In this document: positions 35,959-44,653 of the stretch, one piece after another | Position numbering within the stretch: the first letter of the stretch is position 1 | Layout: every line of letters begins with the position of its first letter | Origin: JAMXLO01 sp963719805 | GTDB taxonomy: Bacteria; Pseudomonadota; Alphaproteobacteria; Acetobacterales; Acetobacteraceae | Direction of reading: 5' to 3' | Assembly (NCBI GenBank): GCA_963719805.1 | Contig: CAVRDF010000007.1 | Location: 372,001-436,000 of the forward strand | DNA: 64,000 nt | Translations under genes and position numbers: made by a program | Notes under the pieces: generated by a model | The model's database searches: none | What the model saw: the letters and a program-made list of their open reading frames with translations, nothing else | Told to the model about the DNA's origin: nothing

Positions 35959-36390
35959 ATGTCCGACGCCAATCGAACACCGGACGAATTCGCACAAGGG
36001 ACTCCGGCCGATATAAATTTGGCTAGCGGTCAAACGCAAATCGTCGTGGCAGAGGTGCGGCTGCTGGAAGCCAGGATCGGAGACATAAAAGAGGCACACA
36101 CCAAACTCGCGGATAAGATGGATTGCGTTCCTGGTCTGGCAACCGCCGTTGCAACTATAAAAGACCGGATAGGTACAGTTGAAACCAATGCGAGGTCAGA
36201 CCACCGATTTGTGCTGATCATATTCGGAGCCGGGTTTCTTGCTCTTGGTGGAATGATCATCTCCAGCTACCTCATGCTGTCGAGCCAAGTGCGTTCGATC
36301 GCAATATCGGGGCAGAGGATCGAGACAAGGTTGGATGATTTGCTGGCTCGCATACCGCCTGCGCAGACGCCGATCCCTACTAAGCGCTGA
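35959..36390 (+). CDS. hypothetical membrane protein, second of a two-gene unit
   Basis: 143 residues: an N-terminal helical region (VAEVRLLEARIGDIKEAHTK) probably forming a coiled coil, then one transmembrane helix (FVLIIFGAGFLALGGMIISS) and a short Pro-rich tail. Follows its partner by 5 bp. Lower GC than the flanking chromosome genes. Confidence 0.6.
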   Translation: MSDANRTPDEFAQGTPADINLASGQTQIVVAEVRLLEARIGDIKEAHTKLADKMDCVPGLATAVATIKDRIGTVETNARSDHRFVLIIFGAGFLALGGMIISSYLMLSSQVRSIAISGQRIETRLDDLLARIPPAQTPIPTKR

Positions 36391-37329
36391 CCCATCCTCG
36401 CCCGTTCGATGCTCCGGCCCTTCCCGCAGGAGCGCCACTCTCATTCGTCGGATTGACGCACGACCCGCCGCCACCTGAAGCCGCGCGGCCCGCGGGGCAG
36501 CAGTTCCCCTTCGGTTGCGTGATGAACCCGGCCTTATCGGACTGCCGAACACGATCCGCGGCCGCCCAGCCCCAACATATCCAGCGAGAAACTGGACCGC
36601 CGGTTCGATGCCGCCGAGGCGCTATTCCGCGACCTCTGCCACCGAGCCCGGAGGATCGGACTGTGATTCGGAAGCGACGGGCGCATCATCGCGCTGATTG
36701 GCTAAAGCTCCCATATTCCTCTGCCAGCCTCAGCATCGCATCGCGGCTGCCTTCAGTTGGGGCTTTGGTGGCCATTTGGCGAAAATATCGGGCTCGGGAG
36801 CGCAGCTCCTGAATTGATGCGGAATGCGGCGGTTGATTGTCCGGCATCGCGGCAGGTCATCCATCTTGGTTGAAGCCGCGGCATCGGTATCCCATGCCAC
36901 TTATCAGCCGAGTTTCAGGAGGATCCGGGCTGAGGCTCTATTCAGCCGGCGCACGCCAACTCACTGAAATGCGGTTGTAACCAGTCGGGGGCTATCGTGG
37001 AGCCTCGTGCTTGCTACGGGCATTTAAACGCCGGGCGCTGCCGTTATTTCTGCGCCTTAAATTCTCAGACTAAGGGCGCGTTCCGACCTCCCGCGGGCGC
37101 GCCCCTTTTCATTCGCCCAACCGATGGACGAGCCGCCACGTAAAGCCGCGTGGTGCCGCCGGTAGTGGATGCCCTTCATTCGCGTGGTGCACCGCTCCGG
37201 TCGGCGTGCCGAACACGTTCAGCTCTTCGTAGTGCCCAGTTTGCTGGGGCGGGATCGCCTGGCCTATGCTCGTCAGCCTTAGCCATGCGGCCCCATAGCA
37301 ACCGTCCGAGCCGGGTCAGTTGATCCAGA
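36391..37329. other. stretch with no convincing intact gene
   Basis: Only a fragment resembling the small protein at 34936-35157 is readable (about 36560-36666, no start codon in frame after TGA near 36522), and a terminator-like hairpin at 37074-37109. The 100 bp before that hairpin are AT-richer and have no reading frame. Confidence 0.5.
37074..37109 (+). terminator. rho-independent terminator-like hairpin
   Basis: GGGCGCG (37074-37080) pairs with CGCGCCC (37098-37104), followed by CTTTTC. There is no protein gene directly upstream on this strand, so it may end a small RNA or be a remnant. Confidence 0.5.
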
Positions 37330-37584
37330 TCAATGGCCGGCCGAAGTCAGCACCCGAATGATTGTGCCTGGCGGGACGCCCGCAAAGTCGTGTTCCTGGC
37401 GAAACTCGGCGGCCAGCTTGTCGCGATCGGGTCCGGCTGGGCCGCACGCAATGTCTCGCTGGTGCTGGCGGGCCGCGCGCTCCCCGACTAGCCAGGGTCG
37501 ATCATCGGTTATCGGCCCTTCGACCGCGAACACTCCTCGATCGTAGTCGGCGACGATCAGGTAGAAGGATTGGGCCTCTGCCAT
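37330..37584 (-). CDS. small hypothetical protein
   Basis: Start at 37584 (MAEAQSFYLIVADYDRGVFA). 84 residues, beginning with a beta-rich segment and with a basic middle. It is the last of three small genes read leftward (38042, 37866, 37584). No function known. Confidence 0.55.
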   Translation of the reverse strand: MAEAQSFYLIVADYDRGVFAVEGPITDDRPWLVGERAARQHQRDIACGPAGPDRDKLAAEFRQEHDFAGVPPGTIIRVLTSAGH

Positions 37585-37638
37585 AGCGCGCTTCCCGTCG
37601 GGAACGGTGCAGCCGCGCCCCACCGCCGGGCGGCCTCG

Positions 37639-37866
37639 TTATGTTGGAGCCAGCCTTATCAGCTCAGCCGCGCCGGCCGCGTAAGCTTCAGACATTGACT
37701 TGAATGTCACTGTCGACGCTGCCTTGACCGCCAGCGGTTCACCACCGGTACCGCGAACGATCTGCCATATGAAGTCCCTTGGCCGCGAGCCCGGACGCGC
37801 CGTAACCAGGACGCGGTATTCCTGATTAATGCGGACGCCAATCGGGAGGACGGGCTCTCGCGCCAT
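37639..37866 (-). CDS. small hypothetical protein with an interrupted paralogue at 47.6 kb
   Basis: 75 residues. INQEYRVLVTARPGSRPRDF then IWQIV resembles NQERRVLVTTRQGSHPRVF then TWQIV at 47572-47649, where the gene is cut by an IS6 fragment. It starts 2 bp after the stop of the 57-residue gene upstream. Confidence 0.6.
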   Translation of the reverse strand: MAREPVLPIGVRINQEYRVLVTARPGSRPRDFIWQIVRGTGGEPLAVKAASTVTFKSMSEAYAAGAAELIRLAPT

Positions 37867-37868
37867 GG

Positions 37869-38042
37869 TCAGCTACGCCCCGCGGTATCCCGCGCTTGCT
37901 GCTCATACACCCACTGACGGGCCGCCGCCTCGGTGGCGAGACCGCTAACTGACCCGAACTGTCTTGCCGCGTCATCGCGCAAGACGCCTTCAGCACGGAA
38001 GCTTCCGTCGGCGTCTTTCGTCACACTGTATTGCCATGGCAT
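37869..38042 (-). CDS. small hypothetical protein (57 residues)
   Basis: ATG 38042, TGA 37869. MPWQYSVTKDADGSFRAEGV, then LRDDAARQFGSVSGLATEAA, ending QWVYEQQARDTAGRS. Compact alpha/beta composition and a 2-bp gap to the next gene support a real reading frame. Confidence 0.5.
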   Translation of the reverse strand: MPWQYSVTKDADGSFRAEGVLRDDAARQFGSVSGLATEAAARQWVYEQQARDTAGRS

Positions 38043-38131
38043 CCGCCCAAGTATGACAGGAACCGACGGGCGGAATAGCCCAGAATTTATAGGGCAATGT
38101 CGGACCTCAACGCGGCTCGTCTGGATCGTTC

Positions 38132-38400
38132 ATGGAGTGGGTGCGGCCACCGTCAATCCGGCGCATCGAAGAGGCAAACACACCGGGCTTTACCCAGCCT
38201 CAGGTCGCTCCGATCTTCGCGACGGAGGCCACGGGCGCAGCGGGTGGCGTTGATGAGTATGGCGGAGCAAGCGGACCGCTCAGCTTTGGCCCTGAGGTCT
38301 TTACGAATGCGACTACGGGCACCGGCGACCTAGTCGGTGTTCAGATGCTTAGTGGCGAGCCCACCGGCTTTGTCTTTGTTCCAACGGGCTATCCTCGGGC
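38132..38400 (+). pseudogene. fragment of a secreted PEP-CTERM-like or surface protein
   Basis: The readable part GPLSFGPEVFTNATTGTGDL and VGVQMLSGEPTGFVFVPTGY resembles, from memory, the middle of secreted alphaproteobacterial proteins with a C-terminal sorting tail. The frame turns into unrelated sequence after about 38390 and no sorting tail is present. Confidence 0.25.
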
Positions 38401-38468
38401 GCGCCAGGCGGCATGGGTCTGCGGTGCGGTGAAGAAGGGCAGTGGCGGCAGTAGATGGCAAAGCGAGG

Positions 38469-38756
38469 TCATGCGCCGCTCCCCGCCGTCAGCACGAGGC
38501 GGTAGCGGCTGGCGCTCCTGCCATGCCCCGTCTCCTCCTTCACGATGATACCTGCCGCGAGAAGGGCGTGCAGTCCCCTCTGGATGGATTTGCTCGACAG
38601 GCCGGTGGCTTCCTCCAACGCTTGTAGGCTCAGCTGGCAGACGTCGTCGCCGGCGAACATGGCCTCGAGCAGGCGGACAGCAGAATTCGGCAGCCGCTTG
38701 TGGGAGCGGTTGTGCGCCGCGACGGCATCGACGAGGGCATCTCGACGCGCAGTCAT
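38469..38756 (-). CDS. winged helix-turn-helix protein
   Basis: Start at 38756 (MTARRDALVDAV). 95 residues: a MarR/replication-initiator-like winged helix (LSLQALEEATGLSSKSIQRG, then LHALLAAGIIVKEE). Probably a small DNA-binding regulator. The PrpD-family remnant begins about 60 bp beyond its start on the other strand. Confidence 0.65.
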   Translation of the reverse strand: MTARRDALVDAVAAHNRSHKRLPNSAVRLLEAMFAGDDVCQLSLQALEEATGLSSKSIQRGLHALLAAGIIVKEETGHGRSASRYRLVLTAGSGA

Positions 38757-38814
38757 GATGGTATCCTTGGCCGGGCCAAGACCGCGCCGGTCGGACGCAG
38801 GCTCGACGCCCTGC

Positions 38815-39795
38815 AATGGACACGCCGGCTCCGCTGTCTTCCCGAGCCTGCTCGCTATGCGCGACGTCCAGACCGAAATAAAGGGCCGCGCCGTGGACGG
38901 CGCGACGTTGATGACACTTCAGTCGATCGGATACGAGACCGCCTACCGCGCCGGGCATGCAACGTGCCCACACTACCACAATTCCGGCGCCTGGACTGCG
39001 GTAGGCGTGGCGGCAATGGTTGCGCGGATGCTCGGCGCCATGCCGAACGCTGCGTCACGCTGTTGGGATCGCCGAGCATCACGGTCCGCGTAGCCAGATG
39101 ATGCGCTGCATCGACCATCCGACTATGTTGCGCGACGGCGTGGCATGGGGTGCGCCCACTGGCGTCGCCTCGGCGTACATGGCCAGTACGGGGTTCACCG
39201 GCGCGCCTGCGATCACCATCGAGAAGGAAGATACCGCCGAGTTCTGGGACGACCTCGGCGCCGGTGGGCGGATCGCCGATCACACGCACTATAAGCGCTA
39301 CCGGTCTGCCGTGGGCGCATCCCGCCGTCGATGCAGTAAGAGAACTGATGGATGGGAACGGGCTGAGCGCCGCCGATATCGCCGGCAGTAAGATCCAGAC
39401 GTTCCACTATGCGACGCGTCTCGATGGCCGCACACCCAACAGCTTGGACGAACTGGACTAAGCCATTATCTACCCCGTCGCCACCATGGCCGCTCGCGGC
39501 CGCATCGGCATGGACGAACTCCGCCAGTGCGCGCTGGAGGATTCCGAAATCCGCCGCATCGCCGCAGTGACCGACCTGGTGGAAGTCCGAACCAAAAACT
39601 CCGCGCGGCGATCCCGACGATCCACTTTCGGACGCGGAAATCTCGCAGAAATTGCATGCCTTCGCCGACCGCATTCTCGGCACCAAAATCGCCGACGAGA
39701 TTGAGGCGGTTAGTAGCGAACTTGACAGCCTGTCAGCCACCGAGCTCGATCACATTTTGAAGCCAATCCTCGATCGGCCCGAAGGTAGCGCTTGA
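38815..39795 (+). pseudogene. MmgE/PrpD family protein, degraded
   Basis: Recognisable pieces in order but in shifting frames: GHAGSAVFPSLLAM, GYETAYRAG, CPHYHNSGAWTAVGVAAMVA, then DHPTMLRDGVAWGAPTGVAS, GFTGAPAITIE, IYPVATMAARGRIG, and a C-terminus DPDDPLSDAEISQKLHAFAD ending at 39795. At least three frameshifts and a TAA at about 39460 interrupt it, and the N-terminal third is missing. The family includes 2-methylcitrate dehydratase and cis-aconitate decarboxylase. Clearly non-functional. Confidence 0.8.
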
Positions 39796-40054
39796 TGGCC
39801 GCGAGGCAGCCGCTGAGACAATTCGGTCGACGCGGGCTTCGGCCCTCTAGCAGGCTAGGAGCGAGACATCGTCTGGCTCAACCGATGTTCACATGCTGGC
39901 CAAGTATTGGGACCGCCTTAACCACATCGGACTTGTCGTCCTGTAAGGTTTCCGTCCGCCTTATGCTCCGAAAGCTATGCCACAACACACCATGATCCCG
40001 GTTGGATTCTAAGATTGTAGCGGCTGGCGCCGTGACTTGAGACTCGACCAGAAG

Positions 40055-40258
40055 TCAAACGTCCTCCGGGCTGAGGTTGACGATCAGTTCGGCCGATCTC
40101 TTGTGGACTTCAGCCTCCCGCTCAAGGTTCTTGGGAAACCTGCTGCGTGTCGCCAAGACCCGGCTCCTCGACGCCTGAGCCTCATGCCACTGTCGCGCAG
40201 CGAGGAGCGCAGCCTCCCAGCCGCGCTGGAACTCTGGAGTGATTTCTGGGTCAGGCAC
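40055..40258 (-). CDS. small hypothetical protein
   Basis: 67 residues: PDPEITPEFQRGWEAALLAA then a basic helical rest (RFPKNLEREAEVHKRSAELI). All-helical. No domain recognised. The 260 bp on its right-hand flank toward the PrpD remnant hold no other gene. Confidence 0.5.
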   Translation of the reverse strand: MPDPEITPEFQRGWEAALLAARQWHEAQASRSRVLATRSRFPKNLEREAEVHKRSAELIVNLSPEDV

Positions 40259-40320
40259 CTGGTTGCTCCTGCGTGCTTACTATGAAGCTGCTTGGATGGT
40301 TGGCGAATTCACCCAGCCCG

Positions 40321-41172
40321 CTAGTCAGGAATTGCTGACATCAGATAAAGACTCTGTAGCATCGGGCTCAGCTGAAATTTGTCGCCGAACGTACGAGCCA
40401 AGATCGGCACGATCTCGCCCGATTGATAGATCCCACTGAGCGCCCGGTCGATTTCAAATCGAAAATCGTCATCGCCCCTGGGCAACCCAAGCGCATACGG
40501 TTCAATCGTTAGGTACCTGTCAGCTAACAGTAGTCGGTCTGGCGCCTTACTGCTTGCCTGCAACACCCAAAGTATCGATCGGTCAGCGAAGTAGGCTGAA
40601 AGTTCTCCAGAGTCCAGCTTCGTCAACCCATCGGCGTGCGTTGTGACGGGCGTAACGGTGGCAGCTATTCCCTCCTCGGCAAGAGCATTTTTCAAAGCCT
40701 GTTCGGTGGTCGTGCCAGCCAGCACCCCGATCGTCTTGCCGGCCATCAGTTTGATGCTTGTCGGGCCATCTGACGTTGTGATCAGGCTTGCGCCATCGAC
40801 GAACGTATCAATCGAAAAGTCAATTATTTTGCGTCGGCTTAGTGTAGCAGTTGTAGCCTCGCAGAGAAGGTCGGCGCTATTTTGCTGAATTGCCTCAAAC
40901 CGGTCAGATGCGGTGACGGGTACGTAGCTCACCTTCAACGGCGGCACACCTAGCTGCTGGGACAGTCGCTTTGCCACTGCTTGGCACAGGTCAATGATGA
41001 AGCCGCCTGGCGCGGCATCGGCATTCTGATAAGAAAATGGTGGAGCGTCACGTCTGTAGGCAATTCTGATCGTACCATCTTGCCGCAGGTGATCTAACGT
41101 CGCGCCATTACAGGCGCATGACAATGCCACTAGTCCTGGTACGAGTTGGCCAAGAAACCTCTTGCCATTCAT
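40321..41172 (-). CDS. amino-acid-type ABC transporter substrate-binding protein (SBP family 3)
   Basis: Start at 41172 (MNGKRFLGQL) with AGGAGAG upstream; 283 residues with a lipoprotein-like signal (VPGLVALSCAC). SBP_bac_3 features: GTIRIAYRRDAPPFSYQ, GFIIDLCQAVAKRL, SADLLCEATTATLSRR, IDFSIDTFVDGASLI. No permease or ATPase lies nearby, so it is an orphan. The frame continues upstream without a stop into a zinc-ribbon-like segment (41173-41412). Confidence 0.85.
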   Translation of the reverse strand: MNGKRFLGQLVPGLVALSCACNGATLDHLRQDGTIRIAYRRDAPPFSYQNADAAPGGFIIDLCQAVAKRLSQQLGVPPLKVSYVPVTASDRFEAIQQNSADLLCEATTATLSRRKIIDFSIDTFVDGASLITTSDGPTSIKLMAGKTIGVLAGTTTEQALKNALAEEGIAATVTPVTTHADGLTKLDSGELSAYFADRSILWVLQASSKAPDRLLLADRYLTIEPYALGLPRGDDDFRFEIDRALSGIYQSGEIVPILARTFGDKFQLSPMLQSLYLMSAIPD

Positions 41173-41412
41173 GACCCTCTCCTGCGGTGCTGGCACAGTT
41201 TGGACGAATGCATTCGGTTTGGGCAAGAGAACGGATGTCACCATCGCGATGCGCCCCTCGATGCCGGTCAACAGCTCGACCCGCCCTGCTTGTCCGCCGC
41301 ACCCGTCATGCCGCATCTTCGCGATGATGTCGCGGATCAGCATGTCGCGCTGTGGGGCGTGCGTCTCGTTCAACATACGGTCCTTGCCGCAGCGGTCGCA
41401 GGTGATCCGCAT
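41173..41412 (-). CDS. zinc-ribbon-like small protein, in frame with the downstream binding protein
   Basis: From ATG 41412: MRITCDRCGKDRMLNETHAP, then MLIRDIIAKMRHDGCGG and RVELLTGIEG. The CxxC and CGG cysteines suggest a metal-binding ribbon, and similar about 70-residue proteins occur in related bacteria (from memory). There is no stop codon before the binding-protein start, so either its stop was lost or a 363-residue fusion is made. Confidence 0.5.
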
Positions 41413-41648
41413 GAACCACGACGGGAACGCCGTCAGCGGCTGAGCGCCTCGCTGCCGGTCGGCAGGAGGCCGTTGCCGTAGCTGCGCCAGTGGCGCTTGG
41501 GGGCAGTGTTCGCTCGCTCGTGCCGGTCCTCGGGTTCCCGGACACCAAACCGGCAAACCGACGGCGGCTGGCAAGAGATGAGAGACCCTCTCCTTCTCCA
41601 AGCGGCCCAAGACTGCAACGTCCGCCACCCACCGCCGTTCAGGTCCTG

Positions 41649-41846
41649 ATGGATGCTCTCCGTATGGCGGCCCTGCTCCGGCGTCTCGACGCATTGCTGG
41701 CGCGCGCCAGAAGGGCATGGGAAGAAATGGAAAGTGCCAAGGCCGCGAGCGGTGAACGACAACGCATCCTCACAGGCACAAGGGGAATCTGGCGCCGCAA
41801 CTTGGACGCTTGGCTGCGGCAGTCCAGAGGAGGCGGCTCGGGGTAG
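41649..41846 (+). CDS. small helical hypothetical protein
   Basis: 65 residues: MDALRMAALLRRLDALLARA then a basic helix ending RNLDAWLRQSRGGGSG. Strongly helical and Arg-rich; no homologue recognised. It overlaps nothing else convincing. Confidence 0.35.
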   Translation: MDALRMAALLRRLDALLARARRAWEEMESAKAASGERQRILTGTRGIWRRNLDAWLRQSRGGGSG

Positions 41847-41885
41847 GGCTCGCCGCCTAATGAGAGCAACCCGGCGACGAGTAAC

Positions 41886-42140
41886 TCAGGCAGTTCGGCG
41901 GACAATCGCGTGATAAATTAGCAGCACAACAATCGCACCGACGATGGCCACGAGCATGCTGTAGAGATTGAACCCGGTTACCCCCGTGGCTCCAAAGAAG
42001 GAGAACAGAAAGCCTCCGACGACCGCACCGATTATGCCGAGCACAATGTCGAGGATGACGCCCTCGCCAGATTTATTGACGATCCGGCTCGCGATGAAGC
42101 CAGCGATGAGACCGAGGACCAGCCATCCTATGATCGACAT
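41886..42140 (-). CDS. GlsB/YeaQ/YmgE family stress-response membrane protein
   Basis: 84 residues with three hydrophobic helices and glycine-rich turns: IIGWLVLGLIAGFIASRI, DIVLGIIGAVVGGFLFSFFG, LYSMLVAIVGAIVVLLIYHA. Full-length for the transglycosylase-associated family. Inner membrane, stress-linked, activity unknown. Confidence 0.9.
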   Translation of the reverse strand: MSIIGWLVLGLIAGFIASRIVNKSGEGVILDIVLGIIGAVVGGFLFSFFGATGVTGFNLYSMLVAIVGAIVVLLIYHAIVRRTA

Positions 42141-42226
42141 GAAGTTTCCTTTCTGTTGTGACTGACTTGGTATCTCATCCCGCGCGGTTTGCCGGCGTCC
42201 TCAAACGCCTGCGTCAAGCTGAGACG

Positions 42227-42479
42227 TCAATCGCCATCTAGGTCAAGCCCCGCCTGTCGGAACAGCGGATCAGTCACACGGCGCAATTTGCCCACCAGTC
42301 GGCCGAGACGCCGCCTCTCGATGAGCCAGCGCCGGGTCCCTGGCTCCCAAAGACCACCCAATTGCCGCATCAGGGAGTTCGTCAGGGCAGCGGACCGCGA
42401 TCTACTTCGCGCCGAAGGCTTTCAGGCGGCAGGGCCCGATCTGGGCTGGTAGATCGACCGTTGGCAGGCGCATCGTCAT
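42227..42479 (-). pseudogene. small conserved accessory protein, frameshifted
   Basis: The start ATG 42479 overlaps the stop of the upstream coiled-coil gene (ATGA). MTMRLPTVDLPAQIGPCRLK then a stop; in the next frame AALTNSLMRQLGGLWEPGTR, RWLIERRRLGRL, TDPLFRQAGLDLDGD to 42227. The second part is a typical conserved small-protein ending. One indel near 42400 separates the halves. Confidence 0.5.
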
Positions 42480-43159
42480 GCGGCCCGCCACGCCGCCCTG
42501 AGCCGCGCCCAGCGCCCTCTCGCCTGCAGGGCAGCCTTGGCTTGTCGAAGCTCCGCTGCGGCCTGCTGTGCCGCTATTGCATCGTGCCGTGCTATGGCGA
42601 GTTCGCGGGCGCCCATCTCCGCCATCGCGGCCAGCTCGGCCTTAAGCTCGTCGATCGAGGTGCGCAGTGCCTCGGCCCGGGCGCGCTCGGCCTCCCTGCC
42701 CGCCTCCGCCCGTTCGGCTCGGCCCAGGGCGGCCGCCGTCTGCTTCTCTGTCCGCAAGACCTCGGCCGACAGCGCTTCCACCTGCTTGCTCAGTTGGTCG
42801 GCCCGGTGGCGCTCATCCGCGAACGCCCGGTCGACCTCGGCGCGAGCCACCACCATCTTGGCGTTCAGGTCCTCGATCTGTGCCTGCAGCGCATTCGCCC
42901 GGGCCCGTTCCTCGGCGCGTTCCACACGGAGGTTCGTACCTTTCAGGGGCAAGGCCGCGTGCATGGTCGTCGTCGCGCGTAGAGTGCCCATTGGCGCCGA
43001 AGCCGAAGCGGTGGCTGGGTGTTCTTTGGGCGCCGACGTGGTGCGCAAAGCCGATGCTGAAGTCGGCCGTGTACTGGACGACGGAAGGTCAGCCGGCGCG
43101 GGCACCGGCTGCTGCTGCGCCAGGCGCTGCTGGAGGGAGACGAGGTCAACACGGGCCAT
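42476..43159 (-). CDS. coiled-coil protein (plasmid/KfrA-like composition)
   Basis: 227 residues: a Pro/Ser/Ala-rich N-terminal third, then a long heptad-rich coiled coil (RAEERARANALQAQIEDLNA... QLSKQVEALSAEVL...) and a basic end RGRWARLRAAWRAA. Reminiscent of coiled-coil accessory proteins of plasmids and islands. A DNA-binding domain is not visible, so no function is assigned. Confidence 0.6.
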   Translation of the reverse strand: MARVDLVSLQQRLAQQQPVPAPADLPSSSTRPTSASALRTTSAPKEHPATASASAPMGTLRATTTMHAALPLKGTNLRVERAEERARANALQAQIEDLNAKMVVARAEVDRAFADERHRADQLSKQVEALSAEVLRTEKQTAAALGRAERAEAGREAERARAEALRTSIDELKAELAAMAEMGARELAIARHDAIAAQQAAAELRQAKAALQARGRWARLRAAWRAA

Positions 43160-43349
43160 GGCGTGTTCCCGGGCGTTGGTGGCTGCGGCTACTCATCTGG
43201 CTGGATTGCCAGCCGCAGGGATGCAGGCGGGCTGATCCTCATTCCATCCTCGCTCACCCGAACGCCCCACGCCAAGCGTCGGCCGCCTCCGCCGTGGAGG
43301 GGTAGAGGGTTATGCGCCGTTTCTCGTTGATGAACTCGTTGACAGCCCT

Positions 43350-43715
43350 TTACAGCTCGAGCGCCTCGTCTTCCCAGGCGCCGCGGACGAAGGTCGCCAC
43401 CTCGATTGATCCATCATCGGCCCACAGGATGCTCAGCACCTTCCCCCCGTGGGAGACGTCGAGCCCGTATGGCAAATCCGGCTTCGTGTGCTGCCGCTCA
43501 AGTGCGTGACGATAACCGGGAGAAGATGCCTCGCCAGCGGTCAGCTCATTGAACGGCGTCCAATAACGAAAGGTCCAATTATCTATCTTGAGCTCAACCA
43601 CCCGCACGGTATCGCGCTGAACTTCCAGCGCGCCGTATTCGCGAAGGAGCGGCAGTATATGATCACGGATCGCGAGCGCCCTGTCGTCGCCGGATGATAC
43701 CAGTCTGAGAGTCAT
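43350..43715 (-). CDS. hypothetical protein, possibly shortened by an in-frame TAA
   Basis: 121 residues: MTLRLVSSGDDRALAIRDHI... with an alpha/beta pattern and a final VATFVRGAWEDEALEL. The frame continues after the TAA (43350-43352) for 31 codons (AVNEFINEKRRITLYPSTAE then AADAWRGAFG) to 43254. This still looks like protein, so the ancestral gene may have been longer. Confidence 0.55.
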   Translation of the reverse strand: MTLRLVSSGDDRALAIRDHILPLLREYGALEVQRDTVRVVELKIDNWTFRYWTPFNELTAGEASSPGYRHALERQHTKPDLPYGLDVSHGGKVLSILWADDGSIEVATFVRGAWEDEALEL

Positions 43716-43728
43716 GTTTGCACTGGAG

Positions 43729-43857
43729 TTAACGGGACAAGCCGCTTATCGCATCAGCGCATTTGTCTGTCGACCGCACGGGTGCAGGTGTGACTCCGGC
43801 GGACAACTCAGCGATCCGATCGAGCAGCGCGGGCGAGATCGTCAACGTGATCTGCAT
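43729..43857 (-). CDS. very small hypothetical protein (42 residues)
   Basis: ATG 43857, TAA 43729: MQITLTISPALLDRIAELSA then GVTPAPVRSTDKCADAI. The start resembles the N-terminus of ribbon-helix-helix or small phage-like proteins, but it is too short to be sure. It lies 13 bp upstream of the next minus-strand gene. Confidence 0.3.
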   Translation of the reverse strand: MQITLTISPALLDRIAELSAGVTPAPVRSTDKCADAISGLSR

Positions 43858-44085
43858 CTTGTTCGGACGAAATGCTCCCGCTTGGGGTCCGGAGCTTCGG
43901 CCGAGAACTTCGAGCCGCCGCTCGACCAGGCCACAATGGCGGCATAGAACGCTTGCGCGCCCTGCAACGCAATACGTGCATTCGCGGGCTTGCTCTCACC
44001 CGAGCTTGCTCTCACCATGGACCCACAGGTCGGTAGCAAATGTGGCGAATTCGTGAGCACCAACGGTAAGCGACGCGGCGCTCAT
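43842..44085 (-). pseudogene. small hypothetical protein gene broken by a 16-bp tandem duplication
   Basis: ATG 44085: MSAASLTVGAHEFATFATDL then WVHGESK and a premature stop. The coding strand has GGTGAGAGCAAGCTCG immediately repeated as GGTGAGAGCAAGCCCG. Removing one copy joins HGESK to PANARIALQGAQAFYAAIVA and the frame runs to 43842. A clean example of slippage inactivation. Confidence 0.5.
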
Positions 44086-44309
44086 GGCGCGCTCAGACAA
44101 GTGATGAATGCTGATAAAAATCGGGGCGTGCCGTAAGCGAAACTAGGGCAAGTTTTTCTCGCATACATCACTGCTAGATTTCTTGCGAAATTTTGACGGT
44201 GTGTGCGGAAGGACGAACCAGTCACGAGCCCTCTCAACGGATTGTTTGGGCGAGGGAAAGCTAGGGCGGTCCTTTTACGTTAATCGGCATGAACTGCGGG
44301 AGCGGCGCT

Positions 44310-44561
44310 ATGCCGAGGAAGCCCAGCAAACCTCGTCAAGAGCTGAGGCAGAAAGCGGAACAAGCACGTAGACTTGCGTCCGCGGTGGCAGGAGATGCAG
44401 CGGCCAAAAAGTTACTTGAATACGCCAAGGAGCTAGAGGATCGCGCTGCCGCTCCGAACGCTGACGAATGCGGCGAGATAAACTGCTGGACTAGAATACC
44501 GCCACCGTTGTCCCTATTTCGTACGCATCGTCGGTCCGACCAATCGAGCACAGGCGGCTGA
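44310..44561 (+). CDS. small helical conserved protein
   Basis: Start at 44310 (MPRKPSKPRQELRQKAEQAR); ATG 44289 is an in-frame alternative. The core LRQKAEQARRLASAVAGDAA and KKLLEYAKELEDRAA follow the pattern of a common rhizobial/acetobacterial helical small protein (roughly Y/L-x-x-K-A-x-x-C/A-R-x-L-A). 83 residues. Function unknown. The 220 bp to its left hold nothing I can call. Confidence 0.5.
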   Translation: MPRKPSKPRQELRQKAEQARRLASAVAGDAAAKKLLEYAKELEDRAAAPNADECGEINCWTRIPPPLSLFRTHRRSDQSSTGG

Positions 44562-44653
44562 GAGACGCGCTAGCGCTCCCGCTCAAACGAGGGAGCCGCA
44601 TATCGTGCAGACATATCGATTGAACACTCCAGAATACTATCGGTACACAAGCC

